A DNA stretch of 64,000 nucleotides, from contig CAYYNB010000003.1 in the NCBI GenBank assembly GCA_964472565.1, positions 1 through 64,000 of the forward strand. The letters run 5' to 3'. This stretch comes from DATAMF01 sp964472565. GTDB lineage: Bacteria; Chloroflexota; Anaerolineae; Aggregatilineales; Aggregatilineaceae. Shown piece by piece: positions 1-8,243 of the stretch. The translations under genes and the position numbers were made by a program. Each line of letters begins with the position of its first letter. Positions within the stretch are counted from its first letter, which is position 1. The notes beneath the pieces are model-generated. The model had not been told where the DNA came from. It searched no databases and saw only the letters and a list, made by a program, of their open reading frames with translations.

Positions 1-170
1 CATTTCTGTCATGGATCAAAACGCTCTCTTTGTTGCAATATTTCCAACAATCTAAGGTTCCAAAAGAAAATAGTAGGCGTCTTTGTTGACAATGCTGCAC
101 AATCAGTGTACTGCTTATTTAGCAGCCAGGCAAAAACTTGGACAGGATTCCCCCCTTGTTTGAACCGTCC
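1..170. other. Window edge, no supported gene
   Basis: I see no convincing coding frame here. A minus-strand ATG lies at position 12, with a second in-frame ATG at 3, and a weak purine stretch upstream. A gene running off the left edge is therefore possible but cannot be tested from so few bases. No hairpin with a T-tract was found that would clearly end the peptidase gene beginning to the right. Confidence 0.3.
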
Positions 171-2198
171 TCAACTGGCAAGTTCCTTGACAGCAAAAGC
201 GATAGCACAGGTAATATCCGCTGCGTAAACTGAATCCACGATGGTATCGTTTCCACAGTGATTATTCGGATTTCGCGCTGCTCCTGGTTCGCACAAAAAA
301 TCTCCCGATACGATCACTGCCGGATACCCCTGCTGCTGAAACGAAGCATGATTGCTGCGGTTGATAGCGCCATCATATAGATTTCGATCCGGACCGCCGC
401 TGTTGCTCGTTCCCTTGTAGATGTGTGCTGGCGGCAGCTTATCAATACATGCCGCCCAGGATGCAATCGTTTCCGCCAGCGGAACACTGGCATCCCGTAT
501 CATGGGATCGGTGTATCCGGCATGAATCTTGAAACTGCGCTGAAGATCGTTCTTATATCCGATCATGTCGTTACAGATCACAGCTTTCACAGGTGCGCCT
601 GTTGCTTTGAGCATCGCCGCATACGCACTGCTCCCGATCATGCCTGCTTCTTCAGCATTAAAAAAACAGAACCGCACGGTGTGCGTTAGTTTTCCCTTAA
701 ATTGAACCAAATAACGTGCAACTGCGAGGGTAGCCGCAATGCCCGACACATCATCATCCGCACCAGAAGCCAGATCAACTGCCGGGTTATACTCGCCATC
801 ATCGTCAGATGTGGAGTCCAGATGGCATCCTACGATCACAAGCTGCGCGCCTGGGCCGGGCTGAGAAGGTTTTAATTCTAACAGCCTCTCAATTTGACCC
901 CGTAATTCTATCGGAGATATTTCTCCAGATTCGGCGGTTCGCATCACTTCTTCCCCCAGTACTTCTTGCAATGGTTTGAGCCAGGGATATTTGATCAGAA
1001 TCGGGCGAAATTTTTCTGACAGATCGAGCGAACCTCGGAAGTACCCCTGCCCCGGCAGATCTGCTATGACGTTATGAAGTGTTTTGCCGCCAAAGGTAAA
1101 GCTGTGCTTGTACGCGCAGTATCCCATCGCGTTCAAATCGTTGACCAGTGCATTCACCACTCGGATATTATCTGGATGGGCTTCATGCCGTGAAACAATA
1201 ACCCCATTACCATCCAGCGGAATCACCCCACTGTAGCGATCCACATCCGCCTGAAATAAGGTAGCTGTAGTAGGGTATAGATTGGGCAGCAAATCACACC
1301 GGGCTGAGTTAATCAGCCCGTTCACGAATGTTCTGGGCCAGCGGTTGATGATGAGTTTGGCATTTCGCTGCATCGTATCAGCATCCAGCGCGGCACTGAG
1401 TAAATCAGGATTCGGCTGCAAAAACTGGAAATATCCGGGTGTCTCTTGAAGGTTAAGCTGTTGGTTGCTTTCCGATGGTCTTAGCGCGAGCAGAATACGG
1501 TGCCCATCATAATACAGCACCTTGTGCTGCTTAAGTTCCTCGGCGATTTGCTCATTGATGCAGTCGAATTGCACGAACAGCAGATCTTCGATAGATAAAT
1601 CGAATGCCAGCACATCGACTCGTACCCGTCGTCCCAGAAATTCCGCCATCGCCAGATCAGTTACTAACGCCAGAAGAGTCCACAAGCCATCGCCATTCCG
1701 TTCACAGAAATAAGGTACCACGCCCGAAACATAATCAAATTGTTCTCGTGCGCCGGTGACTCGTACCAATTGAAGTGGATAATCCCGCATCATTAGCGCC
1801 GCAATAACCGGATGCGGCACCGCAAAATAACCGTGACCGGATGCTATTCCTCGCATCACCCGATCCGCGCTGACGAAGAGCACTTCTCGTCGATTTGCGG
1901 GCAAATACCCGGCGGCATCACAGAGCGCTTTCGGCAAATTCCCATCTTGAATCAGGATGTGATCAATCATAGGTAGAAACTTCTCTAGCTCATATACCGG
2001 TACTCCTGATAATTCCTGTGGAACAATCAGCAGCGTTTGAATTTTTGACCCGGCAAATTGTTCCAATGTGCGAGCCGTATCAGGTAACACATCTATGCCG
2101 AGTAGTGATTGTTGATGAGAATGTGATACGAAACGAGGCATTCCAAAGTGCTGATCCAACATCATAATGACTGATTTAGTCACGCTGGGCGATTTCAT
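171..2198 (-). CDS. M28-family metallopeptidase with long N-terminal region
   Basis: A 675-residue protein whose C-terminal part (about 445-675) is a di-zinc aminopeptidase domain of the M28 type. The expected ligands are visible in order: H459 and D461 in CHLDST, D481 in SGADDDVSG, the acidic pair E516/E517 in NAEEAG, D544 in CNDMIG and H617 in SNHASF. This predicts release of N-terminal amino acids or hydrolysis of a related amide. No signal peptide is seen, so it is probably cytoplasmic. Residues 1-440 match no domain I recognise; M28 enzymes are usually 300-500 residues, so this is a large extension. The ATG follows an AGGA ribosome-binding site. It is transcribed divergently from the sigma/CHAT operon, but nothing beyond proximity ties the two together. 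Enzyme class is secure from the ligands; the substrate is unknown. Confidence 0.88.
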   Translation of the reverse strand: MKSPSVTKSVIMMLDQHFGMPRFVSHSHQQSLLGIDVLPDTARTLEQFAGSKIQTLLIVPQELSGVPVYELEKFLPMIDHILIQDGNLPKALCDAAGYLPANRREVLFVSADRVMRGIASGHGYFAVPHPVIAALMMRDYPLQLVRVTGAREQFDYVSGVVPYFCERNGDGLWTLLALVTDLAMAEFLGRRVRVDVLAFDLSIEDLLFVQFDCINEQIAEELKQHKVLYYDGHRILLALRPSESNQQLNLQETPGYFQFLQPNPDLLSAALDADTMQRNAKLIINRWPRTFVNGLINSARCDLLPNLYPTTATLFQADVDRYSGVIPLDGNGVIVSRHEAHPDNIRVVNALVNDLNAMGYCAYKHSFTFGGKTLHNVIADLPGQGYFRGSLDLSEKFRPILIKYPWLKPLQEVLGEEVMRTAESGEISPIELRGQIERLLELKPSQPGPGAQLVIVGCHLDSTSDDDGEYNPAVDLASGADDDVSGIAATLAVARYLVQFKGKLTHTVRFCFFNAEEAGMIGSSAYAAMLKATGAPVKAVICNDMIGYKNDLQRSFKIHAGYTDPMIRDASVPLAETIASWAACIDKLPPAHIYKGTSNSGGPDRNLYDGAINRSNHASFQQQGYPAVIVSGDFLCEPGAARNPNNHCGNDTIVDSVYAADITCAIAFAVKELAS

Positions 2199-2328
2199 GG
2201 TGGGTCCTTTGGTTGTTATCTTCTGTTTAATCTATAAAGAGGGATTGCTGCCAAATCGGCCTGCTTGGATATACTTCCATGAATGCGTTCTGAAACCACT
2301 TATCACAAATAAATTCATGTAAGCTGAA

Positions 2329-2357
2329 TTGTGATTCTGCGAGGATGCTGGTACTAT
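2329..2357 (+). promoter_or_regulatory. Candidate promoter of the sigma/CHAT operon
   Basis: TTGTGA (2329-2334) and TACTAT (2352-2357) are separated by 17 bases, each matching four of six consensus positions. A second possible -10 with an extended TGC element, TATAAA, lies at 2367-2372. The first gene starts at 2392 without an obvious ribosome-binding site, so its translation may be inefficient. This is pattern matching only. Confidence 0.4.
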
Positions 2358-2391
2358 AAAAAATGCTATAAAAGAATAAAAAGCGGCTCCT

Positions 2392-3057
2392 ATGAACCTA
2401 TCTATCCTGACGGTTGATGATCTTGCCTCTCATTGTGCTGGTGATACCCAGAAGTTCTACCGCCAACAGTCTTACGATCCACAGTTTTGTTTTGAACTCC
2501 TGCGCCGCGCACTAGCCGAAGAACAGGCCGAGGCATTCTCGCGTGTCTACCAAATCTACCAATCCCAGGTTCAAAATTGGGTTTATCATCATCCTCGTTT
2601 TATTCAGACGAGCGAAAATGCCGACTATTTTGCCAGTTTCGCCCTGACTAATTTTTATTTTGCGCTCCGGGGAACGAAGTTCGCGCAGTTCGCTGCTCTA
2701 TCCCAGATCATGGCTTACCTCAAGCTGTGTGTACATACATCCATAGCCCAGTATTTGCGCACACAGTCAGTCGCGCGGTTGGCTGATCTGGAAGAGGCTC
2801 ACTGGATTGGCGACAATGACTATATTGATTCAGATATGAATACAACAGACCTCTGGTTCCGCATTTGTGAACTCCTCCCCGATGCCAAAGATCGTTTGTT
2901 AGCTCATATCGTATTTGTCCAGGATCTCAAACCCGCTGAAATCGTAGATCGTTATCCGCAGCATTGGCACACGCCGCGCGAAGTATCGGTAGCTCTACAA
3001 CGCATCCGGCGTATTTTGCGTGGTGATTCGGAACTTCAACAATGGGCAAAAGTGTGA
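2392..3057 (+). CDS. Divergent sigma-70/ECF-like RNA polymerase sigma factor
   Basis: A 221-residue protein with the shape of a small sigma factor. A helical segment at about 45-110 resembles region 2 (a run around VYQIYQSQVQNWVY and FALTNFYFAL). A C-terminal helix-turn-helix at about 165-215 (LLPDAKDRLL ... REVSVALQRIRRILR) resembles region 4. Similarity is by pattern, not by a strong signature, so it is a divergent member. The next gene is a zf-HC2 protein, the usual anti-sigma partner of ECF factors, which supports the call. It heads a four-gene unit with a TPR-CHAT protease and a subtilase. The start is the first ATG; no clear Shine-Dalgarno sequence precedes it. Alternative: a sigma-like regulator that does not bind the polymerase core. 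Confidence 0.7.
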   Translation: MNLSILTVDDLASHCAGDTQKFYRQQSYDPQFCFELLRRALAEEQAEAFSRVYQIYQSQVQNWVYHHPRFIQTSENADYFASFALTNFYFALRGTKFAQFAALSQIMAYLKLCVHTSIAQYLRTQSVARLADLEEAHWIGDNDYIDSDMNTTDLWFRICELLPDAKDRLLAHIVFVQDLKPAEIVDRYPQHWHTPREVSVALQRIRRILRGDSELQQWAKV

Positions 3058-3120
3058 TAGCCCACCCTTTTTTGCATTCATACGATTAAAATACGTATCT
3101 CAGAGCCGAGGTTTTTTCGG

Positions 3121-3837
3121 ATGTCATGCACAAATCCCCCCCCGCTTACGGAAGATGAAATCACCGCCGCATTAGATGGTGAAGCGGAATTTTCGGTGCA
3201 GCAGCATCTCGCCCTTTGTCCGGATTGCACCGCTCGGTTAACTCGCGCCAGGCAGATTGAACAGAAACTGAGAGTCAAGCTTCATCGTTGGAATTGCCCA
3301 ACGCCGCAGGAACTAGGCAACTACTATTTCAAGCAGTCGTCCCATGACGAGGAGATTACGGAACATCTCAAGTTATGCGTTCGGTGTAGCGATGAATTGG
3401 CCGAATTACAGCGTTTTTTGGAAATCGAAATCACTGAATTCGTAAAAGTGCCACCCGAAATCAAACCTAAACGGATGCGGCCTTTCCTCGGAGAACGGAT
3501 TGCCCAGTTACTGCCCAAAACGGCGGCTTTGGCCGTGCGTGGCGTAGACAAAGGGCCTTTGGTCGCCCAGGCCGGAGATATCACTATTTTTCTGGCTGTA
3601 GAATCAACCGCGCAGGGAACCCTGCTCACAGGTCAGCTTGCAGCCCCCGATCAACAGCTATGGTTTGGCGCAATTGTCGAAATTATGCAAAGCGACACCT
3701 TGCAAGCCGCCGTTGTCGTAGACGAATGGGGTAGTTTTCGTCAGGTTCCCTTCCAGCTTTATCCAACTAACTTTTGCATTACTTCCATCGGGGGACAAAC
3801 CATTTTGCTGAAGGATGTGGTTTTTACAGACCTATGA
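3121..3837 (+). CDS. Soluble double zf-HC2 protein, putative anti-sigma factor
   Basis: A 238-residue protein with two HxxxCxxC zinc motifs: H29-C33-C36 and H82-C86-C89. A further Cys59 in CPTPQELG completes a typical zf-HC2 layout for the second module. zf-HC2 domains usually sequester ECF sigma factors. The C-terminal half (about 120-238) is predicted beta-rich and contains no membrane span, so unlike classical anti-sigma factors this protein should be cytoplasmic. Its stop codon overlaps the start of the CHAT gene (ATGA at 3834-3837), indicating tight coupling. A GAGG element lies about 9 bases before the ATG. I infer that it restrains the upstream sigma factor and may be a substrate or regulator of the downstream proteases. 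That is a hypothesis; no cleavage site can be identified. Confidence 0.72.
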   Translation: MSCTNPPPLTEDEITAALDGEAEFSVQQHLALCPDCTARLTRARQIEQKLRVKLHRWNCPTPQELGNYYFKQSSHDEEITEHLKLCVRCSDELAELQRFLEIEITEFVKVPPEIKPKRMRPFLGERIAQLLPKTAALAVRGVDKGPLVAQAGDITIFLAVESTAQGTLLTGQLAAPDQQLWFGAIVEIMQSDTLQAAVVVDEWGSFRQVPFQLYPTNFCITSIGGQTILLKDVVFTDL

Positions 3838-6641
3838 CGGTTGAAAATCTGGTTCAGACGTTGTTGGATGCCCCCTCATCAGTACGTGAACGTGCCTTGC
3901 TGTTCTCCCAGCAGGAAGCGGATCATCTCATCGATCATCTCAAGCGTGAAGCAGATCGTTATTGGTGGATTAACGCCAACCGCTCCCTTGAATTAGCGGA
4001 CTTGATCGTGCAAATCGGTCAGGCACGCTGCGACCTGTATCAGGAAGCGCTGGGGCTGATGGCGCGGGGTGATGCACTCAAATTTCTCGGCCAAATTGAA
4101 TCTGCCTGGGACCTGCTTGATCAGGCAGGAACACTGTTTCAAACGGCTCACAATCAGATTGGCTGGGCGCGTACTCGGATTGGTCGTTTATTAATTAGTG
4201 TCGATCTCAATCGAGTCCGCCAGGCGCTGGATGAAGGCGAACTGGCCCGTCAGATATTGGTTCAATCCGGTTCTGATGAAATTCTCTTGCGCCTGCATAT
4301 TAACACCGCCATCGTCTATGACCTGCTGGGCGACCATCATCACGCACTCACACTCTACCACGACGCTTTAAAGATTTCGGAATCGCTTGGTGAACCAGGA
4401 AAAAATTATCTCGGCATGCTTTATACCAATATCGGTTATGCCTACAATTTTTTGGGCGACTTTCGTCAGGCGCTGGCCTATTATGAGCGTGCCCACCAGA
4501 TTTTAACAGAACGTGGCGAATTGGGCGGCGCTGCGGTAGCAGAATTAAACATTGCTTATATTGCTCAATCTCAGGGCCGCTACCGGCACGCGCTGCAAAT
4601 TTTACATCGCATCCAGAGTTTGTTAGTAGGGCAGTTCCCCGCCGAGTATGCTTCCGCCCGTCGCGTGATGGTGGAATGTTACCTTGCCTTAAATCGTTAT
4701 CAGGAAGCCCGTGATCTCGCCCGTCAGGTCGCCTCAGATTTTGAAAGTCTCGGCGCGGACTATGAACGTGCCTGTACACTCGGCCATCTGGCGGCTGCGG
4801 AAGCTGAATTATTGAACCTGGATGCAGCCCAATCTGCCCTTGAAACCGCCGAAACTATTTTTTCCTCCCTGGATTCTGCGGCATGGAAAGGGACAATTCA
4901 TCTCCGTCGGGGAAGAATTGCGCTTCAGCAAGGGGATTTGGATAAAGCGCAGCATGAGGCCCAACTCGCCGTGATCGATTTTGCGTCAGCCGGGCAGCGG
5001 ACAAACGGTGCTTTTGCCTCCCTCTTGGATGCGCAGATTCTCTTAGCCAGTGAAAAATCTCCCGCCGCGATCCGGTCCGCGCAGGATATTTTGCGCACCG
5101 CGCGGCACAGCCGGGTGCCAGAGCTCGCGCATAGCGCGCATGTGTTGCTGGGGCAGGCGATGGAATCCCAGGGCAATTATCGACGCGCCAAACGTGAATA
5201 TTATGCCGCCGCCGCGACCATCGAGCGGTTGCAGCGCGGTTTAACCATTACTCTTCGTCCCGGTTTTATGGAAGATAAGGGTGAGGCGCTCAACGCGCTG
5301 ATCCGGTTGCATCTGCGCGAAGGTGAAACGCATTCTGCGTTAGAAACCCTGGAACGCGCCAAGTCCCAGGTTATGTTAGGGTATTTGTCGAATCGGGAGA
5401 GTTTGCGCTGGCCCATCAGTGATCCGGCGGCCCAGGCTTTGGTGGATGAATTAAATCAGCTTCGCGCCGAACATCATTGGTATTACCGCATTGCCTATGA
5501 ACCCGAAATGAGCAGCGACCTCACGATTGATCAGGCAGTGCAAGCGGTCCAGTCCTGCGAACGGCGGATGCGTGCCATCACCGAGCAGCTTTATTTGCAA
5601 ACCGAGTCTACCGCGCTGGCCCTGGCTCCCTCACTGGACGATATGCGGCATGATTTGGGTGAGAGCGCACTGCTGATCGAATTTTACAACGATGGTCAAC
5701 ACCTTTGGGCTTTTGCCCTCACCCAGCAGAGCCTGAATGTGTACCCACTGTCCATTACCGTCCAGACGCTCGATCAACTCATTAGCCAGTTTCAGTTTAA
5801 TATCACCTGTGCGCTCAAGGTCGGAATTTCTCCTGCGTCGCGCCAGCTTACCCCCCTCGCGCAACAACTCGCCCAACGGTTATACCATGTGTTGCTGAAG
5901 CCCTTAGAAGCAGAGCTTATTGGTCGGCAGCGCTTAATTATGGTTCCCTATGGTGCGCTCCACTATTTGCCGTTCCATCTGCTCCATAACGGAACCAACT
6001 ACCTGATCGAGCAAACCGAAATGGTTGTTTTGCCGGCAGCAGGGCTGCTTACTCACCGTTCACCGCAGCGATCCGGCGGCGCACGCGTATTTGCGCACTC
6101 CTGGGACGGCAAGCTGTCACAGACATTAGTCGAAGCCCGGCAGGTCAACGCGTTATTCGGCGGCGAACTCTACTGCGATCAGGACGCCAAACGCGTTTTT
6201 TTATCTGCTGAACCGTGCAAACTTTTGCATATAGCGGCGCACGGCGAACATCGGATCGACCAACCAGATCTGTCTTATATTCATCTGGCTGATGGGCAGC
6301 TCTACACTGATGATATCCTCCAAAACGATCTGAGTTACGAATTAGTTACGTTGAGTGCTTGCGAAACAGGTCGCGCCAATGTGGTTGCCGGAGACGAATT
6401 AATTGGCTTAGGACGTGGCTTTTTATATGCAGGTACCGGAGCGCTCGTGCTTAGTCTGTGGCGCGTGGACGATTTGTCTACCGTGACGCTAATGGAAACC
6501 ATGTATCATGCACTTCAACTGGGAGCATCAAAATCCGCTGCCCTGCGTGATGCAGTGCTTGCGAGCGATTTAGATCAACACCCTGCCTTTTGGGGCGCTT
6601 TTCAATTGATTGGCGACGCCGAGCCTCTTTCGGCCCTATAG
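3834..6641 (+). CDS. TPR-CHAT caspase-like protease
   Basis: A 935-residue protein counted from the ATG at 3834, chosen because it overlaps the previous stop as ATGA; an upstream in-frame ATG at 3774 lies inside the zf-HC2 gene. Residues of about 60-470 form tandem TPR helices. The C-terminal region, from about 610, is a CHAT domain (caspase HetF associated with TPRs). The catalytic pair is present: H803 in HIAAHG and C843 in SACETG, followed by the usual GLGRGFLYAGT segment. CHAT proteases act in regulated proteolysis, for example the TPR-CHAT protein of type III-E CRISPR systems and proteases that activate bacterial gasdermins. Here it lies between a sigma/zf-HC2 pair and a subtilase. No CRISPR array, Cas gene or recognisable gasdermin is in the window. 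Fold and active site are well supported; the target is unknown. Confidence 0.9.
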   Translation: MTVENLVQTLLDAPSSVRERALLFSQQEADHLIDHLKREADRYWWINANRSLELADLIVQIGQARCDLYQEALGLMARGDALKFLGQIESAWDLLDQAGTLFQTAHNQIGWARTRIGRLLISVDLNRVRQALDEGELARQILVQSGSDEILLRLHINTAIVYDLLGDHHHALTLYHDALKISESLGEPGKNYLGMLYTNIGYAYNFLGDFRQALAYYERAHQILTERGELGGAAVAELNIAYIAQSQGRYRHALQILHRIQSLLVGQFPAEYASARRVMVECYLALNRYQEARDLARQVASDFESLGADYERACTLGHLAAAEAELLNLDAAQSALETAETIFSSLDSAAWKGTIHLRRGRIALQQGDLDKAQHEAQLAVIDFASAGQRTNGAFASLLDAQILLASEKSPAAIRSAQDILRTARHSRVPELAHSAHVLLGQAMESQGNYRRAKREYYAAAATIERLQRGLTITLRPGFMEDKGEALNALIRLHLREGETHSALETLERAKSQVMLGYLSNRESLRWPISDPAAQALVDELNQLRAEHHWYYRIAYEPEMSSDLTIDQAVQAVQSCERRMRAITEQLYLQTESTALALAPSLDDMRHDLGESALLIEFYNDGQHLWAFALTQQSLNVYPLSITVQTLDQLISQFQFNITCALKVGISPASRQLTPLAQQLAQRLYHVLLKPLEAELIGRQRLIMVPYGALHYLPFHLLHNGTNYLIEQTEMVVLPAAGLLTHRSPQRSGGARVFAHSWDGKLSQTLVEARQVNALFGGELYCDQDAKRVFLSAEPCKLLHIAAHGEHRIDQPDLSYIHLADGQLYTDDILQNDLSYELVTLSACETGRANVVAGDELIGLGRGFLYAGTGALVLSLWRVDDLSTVTLMETMYHALQLGASKSAALRDAVLASDLDQHPAFWGAFQLIGDAEPLSAL

Positions 6642-6657
6642 TGGTGAGGAGTAGATC

Positions 6658-8202
6658 ATGGCACAACCCGGCTACGATCCCATACGTCCCGATTTTCGTT
6701 ATTTTATTGAGGGCCAGTTGACAGTTTTGGCCGAACACGCCCCCGGTCTTGACCCGGAACAATTAACTGCTTTTATCAAAAATGAGCTTATCAGCCGAGA
6801 TGATCGTTTGGCGAATATCCGACTCGATCCGGGCCGAGTTCAGATGTTTTCTTCCGTTTCTGGCTCTAAACAGTCTGTCAATGATTTTTCGTTAGTTTTT
6901 GCCGATCTGCCTGTCGATGATAAAACGTTGCTGAATGTAATCGAACAAACCGATACCCATATCACCGAGCAAGGGACAACACGCGCTTCAGGTTCCCTTG
7001 TTGCCCTGCAAGCTGTTTCCCCCAATTGGCTGGCATCTCCAGCCTATCCCCGCCATATTGGGACAGGTGGCCCTGGCGCGAAACCGGTTCCTTATGTTCC
7101 AGGCAATGGGGCAGCCCTGGCCGTTGGAAGTGTGCTTCCCTACGATTTCACCATCCCGATGTTAACCAACATCGAGCAGCGAACGGCATCCGAAACTGTC
7201 GAAGTTGCCATCCTGGATACAGCACCCTCACTTTGTGCGCTCGAAAAAGCCTACCAGTATTGGGGAGCCGAACACCCGCTGCTGCGTGAGTTATTGGCAC
7301 CCAATGGCGTTTTTGCATTGCCCAATAACCAGTTCAGCCTTACCTATGCCGATCCTGCCCGGATGAATCCGCTCAATCACCCAGCTTCCTATTATGGAAT
7401 TTCCGGGCATGATTATCCCATGACCGATCACGGTTTGTTTGTAGCAGGTGTTATTCATACCATTGCGCCCTCGGCCCGGCTCCACCTGATTCAGGTTTTG
7501 AACGACTATGGGATCGGCACGCTCGAAACCATTGCAACCGGATTAAATCAATTGGCAATGCGTGAGTCCTCCCTTCCGCTCTTGGTCAATCTGAGTCTGA
7601 CTCTCAATCTTCCCCTCGATCCAGACCATGAAAACCCGGAATACAAATTAAACTGGCCGCGTTTAACGCAGGATAGAGTGTTCGCCTTGCGTTTAGCCTC
7701 CATGCTGGAATGGATCTGCAATCATCTGCAAAGTCAGAATGCCACTTTAGTGGCTGCGGCGGGTAACGACTGGCGGTCATCCGGCCCTCGTCCACAGGCG
7801 CGCGTTCCTGCTGGCTTTGATTGTGTGGTAGGCGTGGGTGCGCTGAACAAATTAGAATCCGGCCAGAAACCGCAGGTAGCCTCCTATTCCAATCTCTCCG
7901 ATACCCCTGAGCGAACCGGAATCATCACCTTTGGCGGCAACGCGAGCCTCGAAAATATAACCGATTCGGAAAAAGGGATGTTGGGGATTTATATCGGCCA
8001 GTTCCCCGATGGACAGCTTAGCACAAACGGTTGGGCGCGCTGGGCGGGCACTTCTTTTGCTACTCCGGTTGTCAGCGGCATTTTGGCCCACTTATGTGCC
8101 ACAGGTCGCTCTCTTGCGGATGCAATCCAGGCTATCTACGACGCCGAGCCGGAGTCGAGCCAAACGAGTGAGCAATTTTTATATGTAAGCCAGGGCGAAT
8201 AA
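6658..8202 (+). CDS. Cytoplasmic S8 subtilisin-like serine protease
   Basis: A 514-residue subtilase with the full catalytic set in the normal order: D187 in VAILDTAP, H258 in TDHGLFVAG, the oxyanion residue N370 in AAAGN, and S466 in GTSFATP. There is no signal peptide, so it should act inside the cell, unlike most secreted subtilisins. The first 180 residues match neither a known prodomain nor anything else I recognise; they could be an inhibitory or targeting module. A strong GGTGAGGAG site precedes the ATG. It lies 16 bases after the CHAT gene and before a terminator hairpin, so it closes the operon. A likely role is the downstream protease of a cascade, activated by CHAT cleavage or expressed on demand. 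The activation order is inference. Confidence 0.92.
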   Translation: MAQPGYDPIRPDFRYFIEGQLTVLAEHAPGLDPEQLTAFIKNELISRDDRLANIRLDPGRVQMFSSVSGSKQSVNDFSLVFADLPVDDKTLLNVIEQTDTHITEQGTTRASGSLVALQAVSPNWLASPAYPRHIGTGGPGAKPVPYVPGNGAALAVGSVLPYDFTIPMLTNIEQRTASETVEVAILDTAPSLCALEKAYQYWGAEHPLLRELLAPNGVFALPNNQFSLTYADPARMNPLNHPASYYGISGHDYPMTDHGLFVAGVIHTIAPSARLHLIQVLNDYGIGTLETIATGLNQLAMRESSLPLLVNLSLTLNLPLDPDHENPEYKLNWPRLTQDRVFALRLASMLEWICNHLQSQNATLVAAAGNDWRSSGPRPQARVPAGFDCVVGVGALNKLESGQKPQVASYSNLSDTPERTGIITFGGNASLENITDSEKGMLGIYIGQFPDGQLSTNGWARWAGTSFATPVVSGILAHLCATGRSLADAIQAIYDAEPESSQTSEQFLYVSQGE

Positions 8203-8211
8203 TCAGCGTCT

Positions 8212-8234
8212 GGGGAGGCTGACCAAGCCTCCCC
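8212..8234. terminator. Hairpin between convergent genes
   Basis: A perfect 9-bp stem, GGGGAGGCT paired with AGCCTCCCC around a 5-base loop, lies between the convergent stops of the subtilase and the glucosidase. The T-tract on the plus side is short, so it may act as a weak bidirectional terminator. Confidence 0.65.
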
Positions 8235-8243
8235 AATCTTCTG

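Noticed and set aside
3774..3833. Upstream start for the CHAT gene
   Set aside because: It lies within the zf-HC2 gene; the ATG at 3834 forms an ATGA overlap typical of this genome.
2392..8202. Type III-E CRISPR (Craspase) locus
   Set aside because: TPR-CHAT and a sigma factor are present, but there is no array, no Cas gene and no recognisable Csx30-like protein in the window.
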